The position numbers and the translations under genes were made by a program. The notes under the pieces were generated by a model, which saw only the letters and a program-made list of their open reading frames with translations, was not told where the DNA came from and made no database searches. Below are positions 1-6,160 of a stretch of DNA of 9,484 nt, one piece after another (positions within the stretch are counted from its first letter, which is position 1; every line of letters begins with the position of its first letter). This stretch comes from DASVBE01 sp036375995 (GTDB lineage Bacteria; Actinomycetota; Actinomycetes; Streptosporangiales; Streptosporangiaceae): NCBI GenBank assembly GCA_036375995.1, contig DASVBE010000184.1:1-9484 (forward strand), read 5' to 3'.

Positions 1-236
1 GCGGGGCGGACGTGCCGGGCGCTGTACACGTACCAGCCGTCCGAGCCGTCCGGCCAGCGCACCAGCGCGGCCCAGCCGGCCCGGCAGCGCGCCCAGGCGA
101 CCAGCGTGCAGGGCCGCCAGCTGCGGTCGGAGAACAGCACTTCGGCCATCCGGTAACGCGGCTCGTGGCGCCGGCTGGACACCATCACCCCCGGAGCCAG
201 CCGCTCCGGGATCGGATGCGCAAACTGCCTCGTCAC
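1..236 (-). CDS. Small hypothetical protein, 5' part only (runs off left edge)
   Basis: I do not recognise this protein. From a GTG at 236 the minus strand reads open for 78 codons to the window edge, beginning MTRQFAHPIPERLAPG and continuing through a segment rich in Trp, Arg and Tyr (AGWAALVRWPDGSDGWYVYS). The alternation of hydrophobic and aromatic residues with the PDGSDG turn suggests small beta-strands, so a compact SH3-like or similar beta-barrel is possible; that is inference. In-frame GTG/ATG/GTG codons around 188-180 are alternative starts. The GTG at 236 has no clear Shine-Dalgarno. The gene follows the MFS exporter on the same strand after a 27-base gap holding an AT-rich stretch, so it may be the last gene of that unit or use its own promoter there. 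The reading frame is convincing from codon use (G/C in third positions) and protein-like composition, but its end is outside the window. Confidence 0.55.
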   Translation of the reverse strand, partial: MTRQFAHPIPERLAPGVMVSSRRHEPRYRMAEVLFSDRSWRPCTLVAWARCRAGWAALVRWPDGSDGWYVYSARHVRP

Positions 237-242
237 CCAGCC

Positions 243-263
243 AAGTAGAACATATATTCTAGC
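243..263 (-). promoter_or_regulatory. AT-rich spacer with possible -10 (TAGAAT) before the small left-edge gene
   Basis: The only A/T-rich run in the first 1.7 kb sits in the gap between the MFS stop and the small gene. On the minus strand it reads CTAGAATATATGTTCTAC, with TAGAAT at 261-256 fitting the TAnnnT actinobacterial -10. The arms AGAA and TTCT form a short imperfect dyad. I see no good -35, which would lie inside the end of the MFS gene. It may be a weak promoter or an operator. Confidence 0.3.
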
Positions 264-1766
264 CTAGTGGAGCATGTTCGGCAGACTGGCCGGCGTTTCG
301 CCGGGCTCGGGCGGGGTGAGCCGGGCGGCGGTCCGTTCCGCGCTGCGGTTGGCCCAGGCGCTGCTGCTGACCAGCCCGAGCCCGAGCACGATGGCCCCGC
401 ACCCGGCGATCACCCAGAAGCCGATATGGCTGGCCCGCGCGAAGCCCAGCCGCAGCGGGCCGGTCAGCGCGGAGATCACCACCGAGCCCATGATCGCCAC
501 GCCCAGCGACTGGCCGATCTGGCGGCTGGTCGAGGCGATGGCCGCGGCCACCCCGGCCTGGGAGCGCGGCATGCCGGAGACCGCCGCGTTGGTGATCGGC
601 GCGTTGACCGTGCCGAAGCCGATTCCGAACAGCACGTACGCGAGGAACAGCCAGGCCGGGGTGGTGTGCGCGGTCAGGCCGGTGAGCAGCACCGCGCTGA
701 CCGTCATCGTCACCCCGGCGACGACCAGCGGCCGCCGCGGGCCCCGGCTGCCCACCACCCGGCCGGACAGCGGCGCGCAGACCAGGGTCATCAGCGCCAT
801 CGGCAGCGTGTACAGGCCGGCCTGCAGCGCGCTGAACCCGCGGACCTCCTGCAGGTACAGCGTGTTGAGGAAGAGGAACCCGCCCAGGCCGGCGAACGCG
901 CTGATCGCGATAACGGTCGCCGCGGAGAACGGCACGCTGCGGAAGAACCGCAGGTCGATGAGCGGGTCCTGGCGGCGCGGCTCGTAGCGGATCAGACCGG
1001 CCAGCGCCGCCGCGGACAGCGTGAAGCAGCCCACGATCCGGGGCGAGGCCCAGCCCGCGTCCGGGCCCTCGATGATCGCGTAGGTCAGCGCCGCCAGCGT
1101 GGCGATGACCAGCAATTGGCCAACCGGGTCCGGGCGGCGGCCGCGCGGCGCCCGCGACTCGGGCACGAACCGCGCGGTGAGCACGATCGCGGCCAGGCCG
1201 ACCGGGATGTTCACCCAGAAGATGCCGCGCCAGCCGACCGAGCCGACCAGCGCGCCGCCGGCCAACGGGCCGGCCGCCATGCTGATGCCGACCACGCCGC
1301 CCCACACGCCGATGGCGCGGGCCCGCTCGGCCGGCTCGGTGAACGTGTTGGTGATGATGGACATCGCCACCGGGTTGAGCATCGAGCCGCCGATGGCCTG
1401 CACCATGCGGAACGCGATCAGCCAGCCCAGACCCGGGGCCAGGCTGCACAGCAGCGAGCCGAGGGTGAAGACGGCCAGCCCGGCCTGGAACGTGCGGCGC
1501 CGGCCGATGCGGTCCCCGGTCGAGCCGGACAGCATCAGGAAGCTGGCCACCACCAGCGTGTAGGAGGCGATCGTCCACTGCAGGCCGGACACCGGGGCGT
1601 GCAGTTCCTGGCCGATGGCCGGCAGCGCCACGTTGACGATCGTGATGTCCAGGCTCACGATGAGCAGGCTCATGCAGCAGATCGCCAGGATCAGCATCCG
1701 GCGCCGGGGGCTTGGCTGGTCCGGGGAACCTGGCTGGTCCGGGGAAATGGCGTGGCTGGCGGCCAT
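264..1766 (-). CDS. DHA2-family MFS multidrug exporter (EmrB/QacA type, 14 TMS)
   Basis: A 500-residue proton-driven drug exporter of the inner membrane. The cytoplasmic N-terminus (about residues 1-23, Pro/Asp/Gln/Ser-rich ending RRR) precedes TM1. The family motifs appear in order: D1 in TM1 (LDITIVNVALP, residues 39-49, with the membrane Asp40), motif A in the loop after TM2 (GSTGDRIGRRRT, 81-92), motif B with Arg120 (FRMVQAIGG), the antiporter motif C with GPLAGG (166-171), then WRGIFWVNIPVG (179-190), which is typical of the DHA2 branch. Length matches the 14-helix subfamily (about 450-550 aa). The natural substrate cannot be told from sequence. No TetR or MarR regulator is adjacent, although exporters of this type often have one. 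The start at 1766 has no Shine-Dalgarno but has a -10-like CATACT six bases upstream, which suits a leaderless mRNA. Confidence 0.93.
   Translation of the reverse strand: MAASHAISPDQPGSPDQPSPRRRMLILAICCMSLLIVSLDITIVNVALPAIGQELHAPVSGLQWTIASYTLVVASFLMLSGSTGDRIGRRRTFQAGLAVFTLGSLLCSLAPGLGWLIAFRMVQAIGGSMLNPVAMSIITNTFTEPAERARAIGVWGGVVGISMAAGPLAGGALVGSVGWRGIFWVNIPVGLAAIVLTARFVPESRAPRGRRPDPVGQLLVIATLAALTYAIIEGPDAGWASPRIVGCFTLSAAALAGLIRYEPRRQDPLIDLRFFRSVPFSAATVIAISAFAGLGGFLFLNTLYLQEVRGFSALQAGLYTLPMALMTLVCAPLSGRVVGSRGPRRPLVVAGVTMTVSAVLLTGLTAHTTPAWLFLAYVLFGIGFGTVNAPITNAAVSGMPRSQAGVAAAIASTSRQIGQSLGVAIMGSVVISALTGPLRLGFARASHIGFWVIAGCGAIVLGLGLVSSSAWANRSAERTAARLTPPEPGETPASLPNMLH
1713..1746 (-). repeat. 16-bp direct repeat, 18-bp period, in the MFS N-terminus
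   Basis: TGGCTGGTCCGGGGAA (plus strand) occurs at 1713-1728 and again at 1731-1746, an exact repeat with an 18-base period. Because 18 is a multiple of three, it duplicates six codons in frame and gives the protein the tandem SPDQPG-SPDQPS in its cytoplasmic tail. It is probably a replication-slippage duplication in a disordered segment and has no obvious function. Confidence 0.8.
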
Positions 1767-1772
1767 GCCTGC

Positions 1773-1801
1773 AGTATGCCCCCGGTCATTTGGCCGAACA
1801 G
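1773..1801 (-). promoter_or_regulatory. Possible leaderless promoter of the MFS exporter
   Basis: On the minus strand CATACT (1778-1773) has the two most conserved -10 bases (A2 and T6) and stands six bases from the ATG at 1766. Transcription would therefore begin at or next to the start codon. The -35 would be CTGTTC or TGTTCG (about 1795-1801), a poor match. Absence of a Shine-Dalgarno upstream of the ATG agrees with leaderless initiation. This is inferred from spacing only. Confidence 0.3.
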
Positions 1802-1812
1802 AAACTAACTTC

Positions 1813-2076
1813 TCAGCGCCGGGCGGCGGGCGCGGCCGGGCGGCCGGGCTCGTGGCCCGCGGCCTCCACCAGGCCGGCCAGGGCCAGCCCGCGGACCGGC
1901 ACCCTCGGGCGGCGGAACCCGAAGCCGAGCACTCGCATCAGGGAGGGCACGCCGGTCAGCAGGTGCCACCCGCCCGGGCCGGCGCCGGGCGCGCGGACCC
2001 GGACCAGGACCTCGCCGCGGCCGGGCCCAGGGGCCGCGATGTCGCGCAACTGGAGCACGCCGGCGTAGCGGGGCAT
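1813..2076 (-). pseudogene. N-terminal remnant of a zinc-type alcohol dehydrogenase / quinone oxidoreductase (MDR superfamily)
   Basis: The 87-residue frame from ATG 2076 matches the start of the medium-chain dehydrogenase/reductase fold: LQLRDIAAPGPGRGEVLVRVRAPGAGPGGWHLLTG (about residues 7-41) corresponds to the family pattern with PGPGEVLVRV followed by G-x-x-P-x-D-W-H. VRGLALAGLVEAAG (about 58-71) corresponds to the usual GxDxAGxVEAVG. The expected next block (FRPGDEVFG) is missing; the frame turns into Gly/Pro/Ala/Arg-rich residues and stops at 1813. Family members are about 310-340 aa, so roughly three quarters of the protein, including the whole NAD(P)-binding Rossmann domain, is absent. 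I looked in the other minus-strand frames just past the end and found no continuation. It is most likely a deletion remnant sitting between the MFS gene and the PAC2 gene. A short expressed peptide cannot be excluded, but no good ribosome-binding site precedes the ATG. Confidence 0.7.
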
Positions 2077-2139
2077 AGCTGGGGAAGGGCCTAGTGTTGG
2101 TAGAACTAGTGGCAACCGATCAGCGGAGGGTGCGGAAAC
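2077..2139 (+). promoter_or_regulatory. Intergenic promoter region and RBS of the PAC2 gene
   Basis: The 63-base gap between the dehydrogenase remnant and the PAC2 gene is less GC-rich than its surroundings. GGAGGG at 2125-2130 is nine bases before the GTG at 2140 and fixes that start. TAGTGT (2092-2097) fits TAnnnT as a -10 and would give a leader of about 35 bases, but there is no recognisable -35. The word CTAGTG occurs twice as a direct repeat (2091-2096 and 2106-2111, 15 bases apart) and could be a regulator half-site. Confidence 0.4.
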
Positions 2140-3057
2140 GTGGCGCGTGACCCGGGCGAGCTCTACGAGGTAGAGCCTGACGCGCCCGAGACCGACGACA
2201 TCGTGCTGCTGTACTACCTCGACGGCTTCATCGACGCCGGCGGGGCCGGGCGGCTGCTGGCCTCGCATCTGCTCAGCACGCTCGATCACCAGCAGGTCGC
2301 GGCGTTCGATGTGGACGCACTGATCGATTACCGGTCCCGGCGCCCGGTGATGACCTTCGCGAAGGATCACTGGGAGTCGTACGACGCGCCGGAGCTAGCC
2401 GTATTCCTTCTTCATGACACTGCCGGGGTGCCGTTCCTCCTCCTGAACGGGCCTGAGCCGGATCACCTGTGGGAGGGCTTCACCAGTGCGGTGCGGCGGC
2501 TGTCGTCGGAGCTTGGCGTGCGGCTGTCGGTCAGTTTCCACGGCATCCCGATGGGCGTGCCGCACACGCGGCCGCTGGGGGTCACCGCGCACGCCAGCCA
2601 GCCCGAACTGACCGAGGGCTACCGGCCGCTGGTGGACCGGCTGCAGGTGCCGGGCAGCGCGGCCGGCCTGCTCGAGCTGCGGCTCGGCGAGGACGACCGG
2701 GCGGCGCTCGGCTTCGCCGTGCACGTGCCGCACTACCTGGCCCAGGCGGCCTACCCGGCCGCGGCGGTGACGCTGATGGAGTCGATCCAGCGGGCCACCG
2801 GCCTGCTGCTGCCCGGCGACGCGCTGCGCGAGGCGGCCCGGCGGACCGACGAGGAGATCGCCCGCCAGGTCGAGGGCTCGGACGAGGTGGCCGAGGTGGT
2901 CCAGTCGCTGGAGGAGCAGTACGACTCGTTCTCCGCGGGCCAGGACGGCCTGCTCGGCAGCGACCCGGACAACATGCCCACCGCCGAGGAACTCGGTGCC
3001 GAGTTCGAGCGGTTCCTGGCCGAGCAGCAGGGTCACGGCGACCTGCCGGACAGCTGA
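2140..3057 (+). CDS. PAC2-family protein (proteasome assembly chaperone-like)
   Basis: A 305-residue soluble protein of the PAC2 family, which in actinobacteria includes mycobacterial Rv2125 and Rv2714. The N-terminal half (about 1-230) carries the family pattern: VLLYYLDGFIDAGGAG (about 22-37), ALIDYRSRRPVMTF, then a hydrophobic strand (FLLLNGPEPDHLW) and VSFHGIPMGVPHTRPLGVTAHAS, which is the well-conserved core of bacterial members. The C-terminal part (about 230-305) is highly charged and helical (DEEIARQVEGSDEVAEVVQSLEEQYDS), ending in an acidic tail. Length is normal for bacterial homologues of about 290-310 aa. Eukaryotic PAC2 assists 20S proteasome assembly, but a role for bacterial members has not been firmly shown, so the function is unknown. 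The GTG start is supported by GGAGGG at the correct distance. It is transcribed alone and ends in a strong hairpin. Confidence 0.85.
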   Translation: MARDPGELYEVEPDAPETDDIVLLYYLDGFIDAGGAGRLLASHLLSTLDHQQVAAFDVDALIDYRSRRPVMTFAKDHWESYDAPELAVFLLHDTAGVPFLLLNGPEPDHLWEGFTSAVRRLSSELGVRLSVSFHGIPMGVPHTRPLGVTAHASQPELTEGYRPLVDRLQVPGSAAGLLELRLGEDDRAALGFAVHVPHYLAQAAYPAAAVTLMESIQRATGLLLPGDALREAARRTDEEIARQVEGSDEVAEVVQSLEEQYDSFSAGQDGLLGSDPDNMPTAEELGAEFERFLAEQQGHGDLPDS

Positions 3058-3088
3058 CGGCCGGCCGCCAGGAGGCAGGCCGGCCGTC
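3056..3088. terminator. Bidirectional hairpin terminator between the PAC2 and carbonic anhydrase genes
   Basis: A perfect 11-bp inverted repeat, GACGGCCGGCC (3056-3066) and GGCCGGCCGTC (3078-3088), begins inside the PAC2 stop codon. Inside it, GCC (3067-3069) can pair with GGC (3074-3076) around an AGGA loop, extending the stem to 14 bp with one bulged A. There is no T-tract on either side, as is usual for actinobacterial terminators. The two flanking genes converge, so it can serve both. Confidence 0.7.
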
Positions 3089-3107
3089 GGCGCCTGAGCC
3101 GGGGGTG

Positions 3108-3596
3108 TCAGGCCACTTCGTTGAGCTTCCCGGTGGCCACGTCGAAGACAAAACCGCGGACCGAGTCCTTGTACGGGACGAACGGGCTGGCCTTGATCCT
3201 GGCGATCGACTGGCGCACGTCGGCGTCCAGGTCGTCGAAGGCCTCGGCGGACCAGGCGGGCCTGATGCCGGTGTCGGCCTGGATCGCGGCCCTGAAGTCG
3301 TCGTCGGTGAAGGTCAGCATGCCGCAGTCGGTGTGGTGGATCAGGATGATCTCGCGGGTGCCCAGCAGCCGCTGGCTGATCGCCAGCGAGCGGATCCCGT
3401 CGTCGGTGACCGCCCCGCCCGCGTTGCGGATGACGTGCGCCTGGCCTTCCTCCAGGCCGAGGAGCGCGTAGAGGTTCAGCCGGGCGTCCATGCAGGCCAC
3501 CACGGCCACGCCCTTGGCCGGCGGCATGGGCAGCGGCCCCGAGAAGCCGTCGGCGTAGCGCTGGTTGTTGGCAAGCAGTTCGTCGGTCGCTGACAT
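3108..3596 (-). CDS. canA: Beta-class carbonic anhydrase (Rv1284-like)
   Basis: Zinc enzyme that interconverts CO2 and bicarbonate in the cytoplasm, supplying bicarbonate to carboxylases and helping pH control. The 162-residue product shows the beta-class zinc and catalytic residues: Cys35, Asp37 and Arg39 in CMDAR, then His88 and Cys91 in HHTDCGM. NAGG at 58-61 and the RSLAISQRLLGTREI segment are also characteristic. From memory of the family, the whole chain reads like Mycobacterium tuberculosis Rv1284 (163 aa), including the ANN-Y near the start and the RGFVFDVATGKLNEV end, so length and ends are complete. The ATG at 3596 is chosen because GGGAGGA lies seven bases upstream; reading further back to 3659 would add 21 residues that this family lacks. 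It is probably a single-gene unit with its own promoter in the AT-rich stretch upstream. Confidence 0.94.
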   Translation of the reverse strand: MSATDELLANNQRYADGFSGPLPMPPAKGVAVVACMDARLNLYALLGLEEGQAHVIRNAGGAVTDDGIRSLAISQRLLGTREIILIHHTDCGMLTFTDDDFRAAIQADTGIRPAWSAEAFDDLDADVRQSIARIKASPFVPYKDSVRGFVFDVATGKLNEVA

Positions 3597-3650
3597 GGCG
3601 GGTCCTCCCAAAGCCGGGCACCGGGGGTGTGCAGTGCCGTCCTGGGCCGA

Positions 3651-3690
3651 TCTTCCCATAATTCCTATTGTTAAAGTGAGATAAGGCCCA
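3651..3690 (-). promoter_or_regulatory. AT-rich promoter region of the carbonic anhydrase gene
   Basis: The 197-base gap between the AraC-type gene and the carbonic anhydrase contains one distinctly AT-rich patch, at about 3656-3684. On the minus strand it reads TTTAACAATAGGAATTAT. AATTAT (3663-3658) is the best -10 candidate, which would place the transcript start near 3651 and give a leader of about 55 bases; the matching -35 is weak. The rest of the gap (about 3691-3793) shows only short imperfect dyads after the AraC-type stop codon and no clear terminator. Confidence 0.4.
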
Positions 3691-3793
3691 GGTCAGCGAC
3701 TTGAGGCCTGCCCGGCAAGGGATTCCGGAAAACTTCCCACTGCTCAGCCGCCCCACCAGAACCAGGGCTGGTCATCTCGGAGGCTGGCCCCGC

Positions 3794-4804
3794 TTAAGCC
3801 CGCAGCGTGCGGCCGGGCGGCTCGCCGAACCGCTGCTGATAGGCCCAGGTGAACGCGCTCGGGCGGAACCAGCCCCACCGCTGGGCGACCGCCCTGACCG
3901 TGATGCCGCTGGCCGGGTCGGCGCCGGCGAGTTCCCGGTGGGCGCGTTCGAGCCGGATCCCCCGCAGGTACCCGGTCGGGGTGATGCCGTAGTGCCGGCG
4001 GAACGCGGCCCGCAGCTCCCGGGTCGTCACCCTGGCCGCCGCGGCGATCTGGTCCGTGGTGACCGGCTGGCCCGCGTGAGTCTCCATGAACTCCGCGGCC
4101 CGGCGCACCGCCGCGGGCGGGGCCCAGCCCGGGTCAGGCAGGTAAGGCACCACCATCGTGGTGCTGGGGAAGGTCCTCAGCATGACCGCGGCGACCATCT
4201 GGGTCATCTCCTGCACTAGCAGCGAGCTGATCTCGGTATCACCGGACTCGATCAGCTGGCGGCAGGCAAACCTCGCCGTCCTCGACCAGACGGCGCCCGC
4301 GGCCCCCGTGACCGGTGCCAGCGACTCGAATCTCAGGCTCGCAGCGGGCAGCCCGGTCTGTTCCTCCGCCAGCGTGCTCACCGCTGCCCAGGGAACCTGC
4401 ACCACCGCGAATGTGCACTCGTGAAGGTCTGCGTCGTAGAGGACAGAGGGAGAAACCAGGTGCACGTCGCCGCGCCCGAGACTGATCTCCTCGCGCCCAG
4501 TGGTCAGGGTGCCGCCGCCGTCCAGGACAACCGCCCCGATCAGGGCGTCTTCCACCTTGGTGTTGACGAGCTGATATTCGACCCCTTGCCAGCGCAGGCG
4601 GGCGGCCATCAGCGAGCCTGCGGCGGTGGCCCGGTGGCTGGCCTCAGCCCGGTCCGGGTCCACGACCCGGAACCGCGACCGGTGCTCGACATACTGCTGG
4701 CGGATCAGGTCGGCGATCTGGTCCATGTCCCGGGTGACCAGCTCGGCCCGCTCGATGGGCACCATCCCGGCCTTGGCTCCGGCCCCTTCTCCGGCCATGG
4801 CCAT
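3794..4804 (-). CDS. AraC-family transcriptional regulator
   Basis: A 336-residue regulator. Residues about 15-225 form the N-terminal sensing region of the AraC-binding/cupin-like type: a helical start (MDQIADLIRQQY), then beta-rich sequence including LGRGDVHLVSPSVLYDADL, which resembles the G-D-x-x-L-x-x-P strand of these cupins. The C-terminal 100 residues (about 236-336) are the double helix-turn-helix domain. HTH1 is VTTDQIAAAARVTTRELRAAF and HTH2 is VRAVAQRWGWFRPSAFTWAY, followed by the RFGEPPG turn seen in this family. In HTH2 the usual small-residue GF is replaced by GW. The effector is unknown. The gene is divergent from the MetE-like methyltransferase, and AraC-type proteins often control the divergent neighbour. 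The start has a GGAGGGGGGG run about ten bases upstream; a second ATG at 4798 is equally possible. Confidence 0.9.
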   Translation of the reverse strand: MAMAGEGAGAKAGMVPIERAELVTRDMDQIADLIRQQYVEHRSRFRVVDPDRAEASHRATAAGSLMAARLRWQGVEYQLVNTKVEDALIGAVVLDGGGTLTTGREEISLGRGDVHLVSPSVLYDADLHECTFAVVQVPWAAVSTLAEEQTGLPAASLRFESLAPVTGAAGAVWSRTARFACRQLIESGDTEISSLLVQEMTQMVAAVMLRTFPSTTMVVPYLPDPGWAPPAAVRRAAEFMETHAGQPVTTDQIAAAARVTTRELRAAFRRHYGITPTGYLRGIRLERAHRELAGADPASGITVRAVAQRWGWFRPSAFTWAYQQRFGEPPGRTLRA

Positions 4805-5091
4805 GCAGGCCCCCCCTCCGCGCCTCAGCCCGCGCTTTGGTCACTGCCAGGCACAACGCTATCGGCCCAGGTGAACCCAGCGCCAACATAACCCGGCCCG
4901 CCGGAAACGCCAGGCGGAACACGCCCGGCCGGACCTGCGGGTCGGCCTGGCCGTTCCCGGCCGGCCCAGCCGGCTGGTGCTTACCGCGGCGCTGGCCCGG
5001 TTGGCTGGCCCGCCGGCAGACAAGGCTGGCCGGCGATACTGGCAACCGCCGGGCCGGGCGGCCCGAATGCGAACCCAGGCGGAGGTCCAGC
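4805..5091. promoter_or_regulatory. Divergent regulatory region between the AraC-type and MetE-like genes
   Basis: This 287-base stretch holds no convincing gene and should contain both divergent promoters. Toward the plus-strand gene, GATACT (5035-5040) is a plausible -10, with about 45 bases of leader to the ATG and GGAGGT at 5081-5086 as ribosome-binding site. Upstream, GGCTGGCC occurs at 5003-5010 and 5024-5031, exactly 21 bases apart, the spacing of direct half-sites bound by AraC itself. A perfect 12-bp palindrome CCAGCCGGCTGG lies at 4966-4977. In the other direction, the minus-strand GGAGG at 4815-4819 is the ribosome-binding site for the regulator. I see no SAM or cobalamin riboswitch. 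Confidence 0.45.
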
Positions 5092-6111
5092 ATGCTCTTC
5101 CCCACCTCGCTCGTGGGCAGCTACCCGCAGCCGGACTGGCTGATCGACCGGGAGCGGCTCGGCCACCGGTTCCCGCCCCGGGTGCGGGCCCGTGAGCTGT
5201 GGCGGGTGGACCCGGAGTACCTGGAGCAGGCGCACCAGGACGCGACGCTGCTGGCCATCCGGGCGCAGGAGGACGCGGGCCTGGACATCATCACCGACGG
5301 GGAGATCCGCCGGGAGAGCTACTCCAACCGGTTCGCCACCGCGCTGGACGGGGTGGACATCGACAACCCGGGCACCGCCCTGGACCGCAGCGGGCACCCG
5401 AACCCGGTGCCGCGGATCACCGGGCCGATCCGCCGGCGGCACCCGGTCGAGGTGGATGACCTGGCGTTCCTGCGGGCGAACACCAGCCGGACCGTGAAGA
5501 TGACGGTGCCGGGGCCGTTCACCATGGCCCAGCAGGCGCAGAACGACTATTACCCGGATACCGAGGCAGCCGCGATGGGCTACGCCGAGGCGGTGAACGA
5601 AGAGGTGCGGGACCTGTTCGCGGCGGGCGCGGACATCGTCCAGCTGGACGAGCCGTACCTGCAGGCGCGGCCGGAGGAAGCCAGGAAGTACGGGGTGGCG
5701 GCGGTCAACCGGGCGCTGGACGGGATCACCGGCACCACCGCGGTGCATCTCTGCTTCGGCTACGCGGCGATCATCCACGAGCGCCCGGAGGGCTACTCGT
5801 TCCTGCCCGAGCTGGCCGAGGCCACCTGCGATCAGGTGTCGATCGAGACCGCCCAGTCCGGGCTCGACTGCTCGGTGCTGGCCGCGCTGGACGGGAAGAC
5901 GATCATCCTGGGGGTGCTGAACCTGGACGACCCGGCGGTGGAGACCGCGGAGCAGATCGCTGACCGGGCCCGCCGGGCGTTCCCCTACGTGCCGAAGGAC
6001 AAGCTGGTGCTGGCGCCGGACTGCGGGATGAAGTACCTGCCCCGGGCGTCGGCCGAGGGCAAGCTGGCCGCGCTGGCCCAGGCCGCCGCGCAGTTGCGGG
6101 CCCAGGCCTGA
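5092..6111 (+). CDS. Single-domain MetE-like zinc methyltransferase (cobalamin-independent methionine synthase family)
   Basis: The 339-residue product matches the C-terminal catalytic barrel of MetE. All four zinc ligands of that barrel can be placed: His219 and Cys221 (VHLCFG), Glu252 (SIETAQS) and Cys311 (APDCGMKYLP), corresponding to E. coli MetE His641, Cys643, Glu665 and Cys726. DIITDGE (65-71) and QLDEP (184-188) correspond to the substrate-binding DxxSDGE and IDEP motifs. The N-terminal half of full MetE (about 750 aa), which helps bind polyglutamyl-folate, is absent, so the methyl donor may differ, for example a methylated corrinoid or small molecule. Likely acceptors are homocysteine or another thiol; the family also includes epoxyalkane:coenzyme M transferase. 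Start: ATG 5092 has GGAGGT six bases upstream and begins LFPTSLVGSYPQP, the conserved N-terminus of such proteins. The frame is open back to 4837, but that stretch is not family-like. Confidence 0.9.
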   Translation: MLFPTSLVGSYPQPDWLIDRERLGHRFPPRVRARELWRVDPEYLEQAHQDATLLAIRAQEDAGLDIITDGEIRRESYSNRFATALDGVDIDNPGTALDRSGHPNPVPRITGPIRRRHPVEVDDLAFLRANTSRTVKMTVPGPFTMAQQAQNDYYPDTEAAAMGYAEAVNEEVRDLFAAGADIVQLDEPYLQARPEEARKYGVAAVNRALDGITGTTAVHLCFGYAAIIHERPEGYSFLPELAEATCDQVSIETAQSGLDCSVLAALDGKTIILGVLNLDDPAVETAEQIADRARRAFPYVPKDKLVLAPDCGMKYLPRASAEGKLAALAQAAAQLRAQA

Positions 6112-6126
6112 CCGCGGGCTGAGACC

Positions 6127-6150
6127 GGCGGGGTCGGCTAGCGCCCCGCC
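6127..6150. terminator. Hairpin terminator between the MetE-like and AIM24 genes
   Basis: GGCGGGG (6127-6133) and CCCCGCC (6144-6150) form a perfect 7-bp stem with a 10-base loop, 15 bases after the MetE-like stop and 10 bases from the AIM24 stop on the other strand. The genes converge, so it may end both transcripts. No T-run follows. Confidence 0.55.
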
Positions 6151-6160
6151 AGGCACAGTG

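Noticed and set aside
267..1808. Long plus-strand open frame (513 codons) opposite the MFS exporter
   Set aside because: Its translation is Arg/Gly/His/Gln/Ala-rich with no family pattern, as expected for the antisense of a GC-rich gene, while the minus strand shows full DHA2 motifs.
3597..3659. Longer carbonic anhydrase starting at 3659
   Set aside because: The extra residues are not in Rv1284-like proteins, and GGGAGGA is correctly placed for ATG 3596.
2395..3756. Long minus-strand open frame across the PAC2 and carbonic anhydrase genes
   Set aside because: It is antisense to PAC2 and out of frame with the carbonic anhydrase, crosses a terminator, and has low-complexity composition.
3707..3793. 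Terminator after the AraC-type gene
   Set aside because: Only short dyads (ACCAG/CTGGT with a tiny loop) are present, too weak to call.
4850..4960. Cobalamin or SAM riboswitch upstream of the MetE-like gene
   Set aside because: A GGTGAACCCAGCGCC stretch loosely recalls the B12-box area, but the conserved B12-box sequence and the surrounding helices are not there, and no SAM-riboswitch core is visible.
4966..4977. 12-bp palindrome CCAGCCGGCTGG as a regulator site
   Set aside because: It is perfect, but GC-only palindromes of this length are frequent in such a genome and nothing else supports it; mentioned only within the regulatory region.
4837..5091. N-terminal extension of the MetE-like gene
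   Set aside because: The frame is open, but the extra 85 residues are Arg/Gly/Pro/Ala-rich, not family-like, and the GGAGGT site fits the ATG at 5092.
4981..6156. Minus-strand open frame of 391 codons opposite the MetE-like gene
   Set aside because: Composition is typical of an antisense shadow, with no recognisable domain; the plus strand carries all MetE zinc ligands.
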